Assembly: GCF_026248825.1 (NCBI RefSeq)
Contig: NZ_CP110973.1
Location: 682,001 to 746,000 of the forward strand
Direction of reading: 5' to 3'
Source: Larkinella insperata
GTDB taxonomy: Bacteria; Bacteroidota; Bacteroidia; Cytophagales; Spirosomataceae
Length of the DNA stretch: 64,000 nt
The translations under genes and the position numbers were made by a program. Every line of letters begins with the position of its first letter. Position 1 is the first letter of the stretch. The notes under the pieces were generated by a model. It did not search any database. It worked only from the letters and a program-made list of their open reading frames with translations, and was not told where the DNA came from. This document shows positions 29,301 through 36,046 of the stretch, in pieces.

Positions 29301-29997
29301 CAAAGCGGACTTGGCTTCGTACGGAAAAGTGGTGGGGGGCGGACTGCCCATTGGGGTTATTGCCGGAAAAAAAGACTTTATGGACGCCCTCGACGGAGGT
29401 TTCTGGCAATACGGCGACGATTCGTTTCCCGAAACCGGCGTTACTTACTTTGCCGGTACATTTGTCAGGCACCCGCTGGCGCTGGCAGCCGCCAAAGCCT
29501 CGTTGCAGTACATGAAGGCGTTGGGGCCGGCTTTGCAGCAGGGCCTGACCCGCAAAGCCGAGCGGATTGCCCAAACCCTGAATGCCGAACTGGAGCGCCA
29601 GCAGCTTCCAATCGTTGTCGCGCAGTTCGGTTCGCTCTGGAAACTGAAATTTCACGAGGAAATTCCGTACAGCGAACTTCTGTTTACGCTCATGCGGGAC
29701 AAAGGCATTCACATTCTGGACGGTTTCCCGTGTTTTATCACCGCGGCCCATACCGATCAGGAAGTCGATTTGATAATCAAAACCTGCCTGGAAGGTATTC
29801 ATCAAATGACCGAAGCCGGTTTTTTCAAAAGAAATCTGCCGTCGAATTCGTTAAAGGACAATGCACTACCGTATCGCTCGTCGGATACGCCCCCGGTTCC
29901 TGGTGCAAAATTGGGCCGGGATCGCGCTGGCAATCCGGGATGGTTTATTGAAAACCCCGACCTGCCCGGTAAATACTTGCGCGTCGAAATAAACTAA
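23305..29997 (+). CDS. hybrid NRPS-PKS with aminotransferase (A-PCP-KS-AT-ACP-AMT)
   Basis: A 2230-aa assembly-line enzyme. Order by residue: adenylation (20-520; YTSGSTGKPKG at 172, FDAS at 218, NGKVDR near 512); PCP (Ser570 in LGGTSM); ketosynthase (629-1055; active Cys799 in ACSTS, His935 and His974); acyltransferase (1148-1440; Ser1245 in GHSVGE; HAFH at 1341, indicating malonyl-CoA); ACP (Ser1569 in GLDSL); a Pro/Ala linker; class III PLP aminotransferase (1730-2180; Lys2008 in YGKVVGGG). No condensation, KR or DH domain is present. Pocket residues read D-A-T-K-V-G-E-V-G-K, an Asn-like code. The tail GRDRAGNPGWF resembles linkers that precede C domains. The ATG at 23305 is chosen over a TTG at 23278. 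Confidence 0.93.
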   Translation: MQTPDNLENLDPQLYPLSVHQLFEQQALKTPEALAIIDSQRTISFGELHRRSCQLANHLLVKGIQPEQFVGICLERSVEMITAVLAILKAGAAFVPIDPAYPAERINYIATDTAMPLILCSRPSSLKLADALSVRSSPALIEIDYTNQTSYAFPDQVAPIPHSPSHLAYVIYTSGSTGKPKGVLIEHRSISNYIHNSIEHYATTGQQSGSYFHLPLTFDASLTALFVPLLTGKPIVISSSGPLDVFNDDLLIQQAPFDFLKLTPAQLLLVDSSRNEQAKRCSKTLVVGGEALHPRHYQFLVDNQIEANIINEYGPTEATVGCISYRFSTQDNIPAFPNGVLIGTPMPNVVVYLLDSAMNPVPAGQEGEIYIGGVQVARGYLNNEPLTHERFLADPFSTDKSARMYKSGDLGRLHPDGTIEYLGRIDEQVKIQGFRIELGEIENVLIHYPGISQCAAHVDESALSEKRLVAYYVSSEKPNKNSLISFLKNRLPDFMIPALLIEVDQIPLSPNGKVDRRLLPKPETKRSAINNLFVPPVTPTEKAVATVWASLLQLDKVGLDDNFFELGGTSMLSVKAVSLLKQHLQRDLSVTKIYTHPTVRALSQFIDGEQRTATRFPKNRTVNRQNSQDVAVIGMAGRFPGADTLSELWELLKQGQETTRFFTDAELDTSIPDAVRNDPNYVKARGTLRNADQFDPAFFGLSPRLAEAMDPQQRIFLEIAWEVLEENGYLPQHHQESIGVFAGCGNNTYYLNNVHGNQSVHNQLGSFQVMAVNEKDYIASRTAYQLNLKGPAVSVYSACSTSLLAITLAVESIRNGQCDLALAGGSSVTAPVNSGHLYEEGAILSRDGHCRPFDANASGTVFSDGAGVVLLKNLDAARQDGDRIYAVIKGIGVNNDGAGKGSFTAPSAEGQAGAIAAAIADARIAPATIQYVEAHGTATPLGDPIEMEGLTMAFGPAVSPHSCAIGSIKSNMGHLTAAAGVAGFIKTVLALHHRQLPASIGYSKPNPHIDFAGSPFFVNTRLTDWTADGPRRAGVSSFGVGGTNVHVVLEEFWQQETVSSPGRDFQLLTWSARTATSREAYAHRLADYLRQHPDTSLADLACTLQTTRPDWNQRRFVVLPTDAATPENRLLEKPASAQVKVVQEKPAEVVFLLPGQGAQYLNMGRQLYETEPVFRQAIDACADLLTPHLQTDIRRVIYAPDGDAEAENRLKNTRYTQPALFVTEYALAQLWMSWGIEPSIFCGHSVGEFVGAHLAGVFTLADALRLIAIRGQLVSDLPTGGMLSVRLEAEALQEILPANLSVAAINSPKLCVVAGCHEALSSFADSLTEKGIAHRLLLTSHAFHSAMMDPIVTPFRDVVATTPLNRPRKPIVSTVTGTWLTDAQATDPTYWADHLRQTVRFADAMRVVLEQPHSLCLEVGPGNVLATLARQHPDSGTGTVVTSLGTSQRIETETQTILQALGQLWLAGLQPDWNAFYAPQKRRKLSLPTYAFDRKRCWLDPPATVPPTWPSPVPIPETALVQTVPPPQERTMRKTTLITKVKEILEDASGIEMDGISPDQTFLEMGLDSLLLTQVAATLKKAFGLPITFRQLNDEYATLDQLATHLDRNLPADLFQPAPVLPPPVPAPAAMPAPVVQKEPMPVSPVNDSALGLIAQQLQILAKQVALLQGEGSVLPAATPVAPAASNGQTASNTKPVVPESTDLTAEEAIEIKKPFGATARIERKATELTARQQTFLQQLTDRYNQKTGGSKAYSQQHRATMADPRVVSGFKPLTKEIVYPLVMNRSKGSRLWDVDGNEYIDALNGFGSNLFGYQPDVLKEALHEQIEKGYEIGPQHELAGEVCDLICEFTGLDRAALCSTGSEAVLGAMRIARTVTGRSLIVAFSGSYHGIMDEVIVRGTRKLKSFPAASGIMPEAVQNMLILDYGTEESLRIIRERAHELAAVLVEPVQSRRPEFRPVEFLKQVRTVTTQSGTALIFDEVISGFRMHPGGAQALFGIKADLASYGKVVGGGLPIGVIAGKKDFMDALDGGFWQYGDDSFPETGVTYFAGTFVRHPLALAAAKASLQYMKALGPALQQGLTRKAERIAQTLNAELERQQLPIVVAQFGSLWKLKFHEEIPYSELLFTLMRDKGIHILDGFPCFITAAHTDQEVDLIIKTCLEGIHQMTEAGFFKRNLPSNSLKDNALPYRSSDTPPVPGAKLGRDRAGNPGWFIENPDLPGKYLRVEIN

Positions 29998-30003
29998 TCT
30001 GGC

Positions 30004-33000
30004 ATGGTTGATCACGCGGTTTCCCCACCCTACACCCCCGTTGATTTTGATCCCTTTGCGGGTCCGGAACTTATTCATCTGGCTCCCGCTACGGAACCCC
30101 AGATTGAGATGTGGTCGGCCTGCCTGCTGGGCGGTGACGACGCCAACCGGGCTTACAATGAGTCGACTTCCATTCGGTTCAAGGGTTCCCTGAACCGCCT
30201 AGCGCTGGAGGATGCGTTGCACGCGTTGATTCGGCATCACGAAGCGTTGCGCTCGGCGTTCAGTGCGGATGGACGCCAGATTCTGGTTTTTCGCGATGTT
30301 CCGATCGACCTTTTTTACGAAGACATTTCCCACCAATTGTCGCCTGAGCGCGACCAATGGGTGAGCGGCTACGTAAAACAGGACATGCTGCACCGGTTTG
30401 ATCTGATCAACGGCCCGTTGCTGAAGGCTGGTCTGCTAAAACTGGCCGACAACGAGCATCATTTTGTGCTAACGGCCCATCATATCATCTGCGACGGCTG
30501 GTCGACCGGGACACTTTTGCAGGATCTTTCGGCTCTTTATTCGGCTTACGTTCAGAACAAGACCGCTACCCTGTCGAAGCCCCTGGCCTTTAGTCAGTAC
30601 GCGCAGGAACAGCTTGCTTTTTTAAACAGCGAAGAATACCGCCAGATTGAAGCCTACTGGCTTGATCAGTACAAAGACGATATTCCCGCGCTGAATCTGC
30701 CGACGGATTTCCCGCGCCCTCCCCTGCGGACCTTCAAAAGCCAGCGTCGGGATTACACCCTTGACCCGGAGCTGGTATCGGCTTTAAAAAAGCTGGGCAT
30801 TCAGGCCGGTTGCAGTTTTGTAACCACCCTGCTGGCCACGTTCGAAGCGTTTCTGGGTCGGTTTACCGGTCAGGAGTCCATCGCCCTGGGGCTACCGGCA
30901 GCCGGGCAGCCGGTGGCGGGTTACAACCGGTTGGTAGGACACTGCGTTAACCTGCTGCCGGTGCGGAGCTACCCAAAACCGGACTTATCCTTTCTCGATT
31001 TTTTGAAGCAGTGCCGAAAAACCGTGCTGGACGCTTACGACCACCAGCAACTGACGTTTGGAAGTCTGCTCAAAAAGCTCAAAATCCCCCGCGATCCTTC
31101 CCGGATTCCGCTCGTGCCGGTGGTGTTTAACATCGACATGGGGCTGACCGAGGGCGTCACGTTTCACGGGCTGACCTACCAACTCGCCAGCAATCCGCGG
31201 GAGTTTGAGAGCTTCGAAATTTTCCTGAATGTTACCGACTCTAACAAAGTTCTGACGCTGGAGTGGTCGTATAATACCCAATTGTTCCGGGCGGGCACCA
31301 TCGACCGGATGATGGCCGACTTCGAGTCGGTGCTGAAAACGGTGGTAGCCAATCCCACCATCCGGCTGGACGCCCTCCGGCTTTCGGATGCCAACGGCAT
31401 TCTGGAAAAATTAAACCAGTGGAATGCCACCCAGACCGCCTACCCGCGCAACACGCCCCTGCACCATCTGATTGCGCAGGCTGCCGCCCGTTACGCCGAC
31501 CGAACGGCTTTGTCGTTCAACGGGCAGACGCTGACGTACAAGGCGTTGAACGAAACCGTCAACCGGCTCGCCCATTACTTGATTGCGCAGGGCATCCGGG
31601 TTGGTGATCTGGTGGGAGTAGCGGTTGATCGGTCGCCGGAGATGCTTATTACGCTGCTGGCGGTGATGAAAGCCGGAGCGGTTTATGTTCCGACGGACCC
31701 GGATTATCCGCAGGAACGCGTCCTGTTTATGCTGACCGATTCGGCGGCCAAATTGCTTATCCTGTCGGCGAAGTACCAAAACCGGTTTGGCGCTCCCATC
31801 CCCGAGTTAGCCATCGAACAGGCGCTGGCCGATTCCACCCGGTTTTCGGCGGATGAACCCAACGTAACGGTTTCGGGAACCGATCGGGTGTATGTTCTTT
31901 ACACGTCGGGATCGACCGGCAAGCCGAAAGGCGTTCAGATTGAACACCATAATCTGGTTAATTTTCTGCTCAGTATGCAAAAAGCGCCCGGAATAAAAAC
32001 CGGCGACAAGCTCCTGGGCGTAACGACCATTTCGTTCGATATCTCCGGGCTGGAATTGTACCTGCCCTTGATCAGCGGGGCTGAACTGGTGCTGACGGAT
32101 GCGGAATCCAGCAAAGATGGCCGGATTTTGCTGGACCTGATCCGGTCGGAAAAGATAACCATCATGCAAGCCACGCCCTCGACCTGGCGCATGATGCTGT
32201 CGGTGGGCTGGTCTGATCTGCCGCCGTTGAAAATCCTGTGCGGGGGCGAAGCACTCCCGAAAGACCTGGCAGCCCAGCTAACCGAAGCCGGTAATGAACT
32301 GTGGAATATGTACGGTCCGACCGAAACCACCATCTGGTCGAGCCTGAAGCGGATTCAGGGCGGAGATGACCTGATTTCCATTGGCCGCCCCATTGCCAAC
32401 ACGGTTATTTACATTCTGGACGAAAACCGACGGCCGCAACCCGTGGGCGTTCCGGGAGAGATCTACATCGGGGGCGACGGGGTGGCCCGGGGGTACCTGA
32501 ACCGGCCCGAACTGACCGCCAAGCGGTTTGTCAAGAATCCGTTCAAACCGGCCAAAAAAGACATTCTCTACCGGACGGGCGATCTGGGGCAATTTACGGA
32601 AGACGGCGAAATCATCTGTCTGGGCCGGATCGATCAGCAGGTTAAAATTCGGGGTTACCGGATTGAACTGGGAGAAATAGAACACACGCTTGCCACGCTC
32701 AACGATGTGCGGGAAGCCGTCGTGGTGGCCCGGGAAGACCGCCCCGGCGATCAACGGCTGGTGGCGTATGTGGTTCCGGAGCAGGAACTGCACCCGACCC
32801 AGCACCCCAACTGGCTGGAGCGCTGGAATATTCTGTACGATCAGGGCGTCAATTACGAAAGTAAAATCAAGCTTTCGGACCAGAACCTGGATGTGGTTAT
32901 TACCGAGCTGATCAGCGATCGAAAAGACATTCGAAACGAAGTCAGCGACTGGCTGAAGCACTCCCTGGACCGGATTAAGGCCTTAAAACCGGTCAACGTC

Positions 33001-35256
33001 ATGGAAATCGGCTGCGGGGCGGGTCAGCTGGTCTTTCAAATTGCCCCGGACACCGAGTCGTACATCGCCACCGATTACGCTCAGGCGCCCATTGACAAAT
33101 TAAAGCAGAAGCTGGCCCTCCAGCCGGAAAAATGGCAGCACGTTCAGGTCGAGAGAGCGGTGGCCGACAACTTTTCGATGGTGCCCCCCGCATCGCGCGA
33201 TCTGGTTTTAATTCACAGCGTTGCGCAGTATTTGCCCACTGCCAATTACCTGGTGAAAATTCTCCGCGAAGCCGCGAAAGCCGTTAAATCGGGCGGCTGT
33301 ATTTTCATTGGCGACATGCAGGGCAAAGAAACCCTGCGGATGCACCACGCATCCGATCAGCTTCAACGGTCGGGCGGAGAAACGAGCCTGGAGGAGTTTA
33401 CCGAAATCGTGGACCGGCGGGTGAAACTGGAAGATGAATTCATTGCCGACCCGGCTTTCTTTTACCTGCTGCCGTCCATTATTCCGGAAATTACGGCCGT
33501 TGACACCCAGCTCCGGCGCGGGGCCTATCTGAACGAAACAACCAAGTATCACTACGACGTCTGGCTGTACATCGGCAATCCGCCCAGCATTGTTACGCCC
33601 ACCAAGCAGATGGAGTGGACGGCTGATCTTTCGCCGGCTGAACTGGAAAAGGAACTGCTGGCCAATCGGCAGAACGTCGTGCTGGTGAGGCACATTCTGA
33701 ACAGCCGCACCACCCGGGACCTTACCTTTCTGACGATTCTGGCCAATGCCGCCCCCGGTTCAGTCCTGAACGACCTGAAACCCAGAATCAATGCGGCCCC
33801 GGCCGGCGTCGATCCCGAGCGGTTTTTTGACCTGGGCGCCCGGCTGGGTTTTCAGACGCACGTTCGGTGGACAGATACGGGAGCAGATGGTACGTTTGAG
33901 GCTGTTTTTATACCAGAATCCGAAAAAAAAAGCATTCCGGCAAAACCCGAAAAAATCCAGCTCAGCAACCCGTCTATTGATACCTCCGTCCGCTACGCCC
34001 CAACAGCGGCTGAGGCTGCTTCCGAAGACCGGGTTCAGCAGTGGAAACACGTGCTCAAAGCGGTATTACCCGAGTACATGGTTCCGTCGGAATTTGTGCT
34101 CCTACCCGCCCTGCCACTCACGCCCAACGGCAAGATAGACCGCAAAGCGCTTCCCAAACCCGCCTTGCCCGCCAACCGGAATCCGGAGACGCCCCAGTTG
34201 TTGTCGGCCGAAGAAAAGCTGTTTCTGCGCATCTGGCAGAACGTGCTTGAACTGGAAAATATCAGCGTGACCGATGATTTCTTTGCGCTGGGCGGCCACT
34301 CACTCATTGCCATTCAGGTGATGACCCAACTGGAAAAAGAAACCGGCACACGCCTGCCGCTGGCTACGCTTTTCGAGTACCCAACGATTCAAAAGCTGGC
34401 GGGTTTGCTGCAGAAAGACCAGAAAACCTGGACGTCGATCATTCCCATGAAGCCGACGGGCCGGAAAATGCCGTTGTACCTTGTACACGGATATGATCTG
34501 AATTTGCTTTACTTCAAAAATCTGATTATCCATCTGGACGACGACCAGCCCGTGTATGGCCTTCAGAAGCTGGGGCCCGACGGCAAGGCTGAACCCATGA
34601 AAACGCTGGAAGACCGGGCGGCTGCGTACATCAGCGAAATCATCGAACACAACCCCAAAGGCCCATATGCCATCGCTGGTTATTCATCGGGCGGCTACAT
34701 CGCCGTTGAAATGGCCCGGCAACTGAAAGCAATGGGCAAAGAAGTCAGGCTGGTGGGCGTGATCGATACCAACGCTGATGCTTATTCGGAACATCAATAC
34801 CTGGCAACCCAGCCTGCCTTTTACCGAATCGCCAAGAAAATCATGCGGCAGGGGCCGAAATTCATCTGGTTTACCCGGTCGTTGCTGCACAAGCCGGTTG
34901 ATACGTTGATCTACCAGAAGAACTATTTCAAAAGAAAGTACAACGAACTGCTGGTTGCTCTGGGTCTGGATGAGCGGCCAAAACCGGAAGGCCTGACCGA
35001 CGATATGCTTCCGGTTATTCAGAAAAACGAAGAAGTGTTCCAGCAGTACATCATGGACCCCTACGACGGTATTATTGATTTATTTCGGGCGCGGGAGCGG
35101 CCCTACTACGTCTACGATTTTACGCACCTGGGATGGCGCCGGTTTGCGCCCGTGGTGCGCGTCCACGATGTTCCGGGCGATCACAGAGCGATGCTGTACC
35201 CGCCCTACGCCGAAGAATTTGCCCGCATCCTCCAGCAGGCGCTGGACAATAGTTAG
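30004..35256 (+). CDS. NRPS module C-A(MT)-PCP-TE
   Basis: A 1750-aa terminal module starting 6 bp after the previous gene. Condensation domain (about 20-450) with an intact HHIICDG (159-165). Adenylation domain with YTSGSTGKPKG at 633 and FDISG at 678. A SAM methyltransferase (MEIGCGAG at 1000-1007) is inserted between A8 and A9, the usual place of N-methyltransferases. A9/A10 resume at LPEYMVP and NGKIDRK (Lys1377). PCP Ser1433 in LGGHSL. Thioesterase with GYSSG (Ser1561) and a late His1727. Pocket residues read D-I-L-Q-L-G-M-I-W-K, a glycine code. I infer that it adds N-methylglycine and releases the product. A second, C-methylating role for the MT cannot be excluded. Confidence 0.93.
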   Translation: MVDHAVSPPYTPVDFDPFAGPELIHLAPATEPQIEMWSACLLGGDDANRAYNESTSIRFKGSLNRLALEDALHALIRHHEALRSAFSADGRQILVFRDVPIDLFYEDISHQLSPERDQWVSGYVKQDMLHRFDLINGPLLKAGLLKLADNEHHFVLTAHHIICDGWSTGTLLQDLSALYSAYVQNKTATLSKPLAFSQYAQEQLAFLNSEEYRQIEAYWLDQYKDDIPALNLPTDFPRPPLRTFKSQRRDYTLDPELVSALKKLGIQAGCSFVTTLLATFEAFLGRFTGQESIALGLPAAGQPVAGYNRLVGHCVNLLPVRSYPKPDLSFLDFLKQCRKTVLDAYDHQQLTFGSLLKKLKIPRDPSRIPLVPVVFNIDMGLTEGVTFHGLTYQLASNPREFESFEIFLNVTDSNKVLTLEWSYNTQLFRAGTIDRMMADFESVLKTVVANPTIRLDALRLSDANGILEKLNQWNATQTAYPRNTPLHHLIAQAAARYADRTALSFNGQTLTYKALNETVNRLAHYLIAQGIRVGDLVGVAVDRSPEMLITLLAVMKAGAVYVPTDPDYPQERVLFMLTDSAAKLLILSAKYQNRFGAPIPELAIEQALADSTRFSADEPNVTVSGTDRVYVLYTSGSTGKPKGVQIEHHNLVNFLLSMQKAPGIKTGDKLLGVTTISFDISGLELYLPLISGAELVLTDAESSKDGRILLDLIRSEKITIMQATPSTWRMMLSVGWSDLPPLKILCGGEALPKDLAAQLTEAGNELWNMYGPTETTIWSSLKRIQGGDDLISIGRPIANTVIYILDENRRPQPVGVPGEIYIGGDGVARGYLNRPELTAKRFVKNPFKPAKKDILYRTGDLGQFTEDGEIICLGRIDQQVKIRGYRIELGEIEHTLATLNDVREAVVVAREDRPGDQRLVAYVVPEQELHPTQHPNWLERWNILYDQGVNYESKIKLSDQNLDVVITELISDRKDIRNEVSDWLKHSLDRIKALKPVNVMEIGCGAGQLVFQIAPDTESYIATDYAQAPIDKLKQKLALQPEKWQHVQVERAVADNFSMVPPASRDLVLIHSVAQYLPTANYLVKILREAAKAVKSGGCIFIGDMQGKETLRMHHASDQLQRSGGETSLEEFTEIVDRRVKLEDEFIADPAFFYLLPSIIPEITAVDTQLRRGAYLNETTKYHYDVWLYIGNPPSIVTPTKQMEWTADLSPAELEKELLANRQNVVLVRHILNSRTTRDLTFLTILANAAPGSVLNDLKPRINAAPAGVDPERFFDLGARLGFQTHVRWTDTGADGTFEAVFIPESEKKSIPAKPEKIQLSNPSIDTSVRYAPTAAEAASEDRVQQWKHVLKAVLPEYMVPSEFVLLPALPLTPNGKIDRKALPKPALPANRNPETPQLLSAEEKLFLRIWQNVLELENISVTDDFFALGGHSLIAIQVMTQLEKETGTRLPLATLFEYPTIQKLAGLLQKDQKTWTSIIPMKPTGRKMPLYLVHGYDLNLLYFKNLIIHLDDDQPVYGLQKLGPDGKAEPMKTLEDRAAAYISEIIEHNPKGPYAIAGYSSGGYIAVEMARQLKAMGKEVRLVGVIDTNADAYSEHQYLATQPAFYRIAKKIMRQGPKFIWFTRSLLHKPVDTLIYQKNYFKRKYNELLVALGLDERPKPEGLTDDMLPVIQKNEEVFQQYIMDPYDGIIDLFRARERPYYVYDFTHLGWRRFAPVVRVHDVPGDHRAMLYPPYAEEFARILQQALDNS

Positions 35257-35283
35257 TTGAAAACCCAGTTCCGTCTTGCCGTT

Positions 35284-36042
35284 ATGCGTTCAGCCCGCGT
35301 TGTTTACGATACAATACCAACAGTAACGTGGGAGCCGCTCTGGGAGCGGCTCTCATCATCCGACCTGGTGATTTTTCGCATTGAACTGGTTCGGTTTACG
35401 ACCTTTATTTCTACCTTTTCCACCTGGTTGTCAACCGATGAACACCACCGGGCGCAACGGTATTTTCACGAAAAAGACCGCAATCGATTTGTGATTACCC
35501 GGGGAATCTTACGGCTTATTCTGGGCAGGTATACGCACCGGAACCCGTCCGACATCCAGTTTGGAAGTCAGGGAAAAAAACCGGTTCTCCGGGCGGACGA
35601 CAACTGGCAGTACAATGTGTCCCATTCCGGCAACTGGGCCCTTATTGCCGTCAGCGCCCAGCCCGTAGGGGTTGACATTGAAAAAATAGACGATGCTTTT
35701 CGGTTTCAGGACCTTCTACCCGAAACGTTCGGTCTGGCCGATCAGCTTTACCTTCAACGGCATCCGGACGCCCGGCCGTTGTTTTATCACTGGTGGACCC
35801 GTAAGGAAGCACTGGTAAAAGCAACCGGTCAGGGTATTGATGACTACTTCAAGGAAATTCCCGCCCGGGATGGAACACACGAAGTCCAGGAATGCGTGCT
35901 GGGCCAGAGGGGCCATTGGACCGCCAGAAACTTTGAGGTCACGGAAGGGTATACGGCGGCCGTCGCGTATGAATCGGCGGATCGGCATCCCCGCTTCGTT
36001 GAGGTTACGCCAGAATTGTTACCACTTCTCAAGGCCGTCTGA
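35284..36042 (+). CDS. 4'-phosphopantetheinyl transferase (Sfp type)
   Basis: A 252-aa enzyme that transfers phosphopantetheine from CoA to the carrier-domain serines of the two preceding proteins. The Sfp motifs are clear: NVSHSGNWALIAVS, GVDIEKID (Mg-binding Asp and Glu) and FYHWWTRKEALVKATGQG. I chose the ATG at 35284, 27 bp after the NRPS stop; the frame also opens at TTG 35257, immediately after that stop. The gene completes the + strand biosynthetic unit and converges with the ABC exporter gene, leaving only 4 bp. Confidence 0.94.
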   Translation: MRSARVVYDTIPTVTWEPLWERLSSSDLVIFRIELVRFTTFISTFSTWLSTDEHHRAQRYFHEKDRNRFVITRGILRLILGRYTHRNPSDIQFGSQGKKPVLRADDNWQYNVSHSGNWALIAVSAQPVGVDIEKIDDAFRFQDLLPETFGLADQLYLQRHPDARPLFYHWWTRKEALVKATGQGIDDYFKEIPARDGTHEVQECVLGQRGHWTARNFEVTEGYTAAVAYESADRHPRFVEVTPELLPLLKAV

Positions 36043-36046
36043 AGGG

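Noticed and set aside
28663..29805. 380-codon minus-strand frame inside the aminotransferase domain
   Set aside because: Shadow of the NRPS-PKS gene; no domain resemblance.
29998..30003. Possible frameshift joining the two NRPS genes into one
   Set aside because: The first gene ends with a clean TAA after a complete linker, and the second starts with ATG 6 bp later at a normal inter-domain boundary, so two proteins are more likely.
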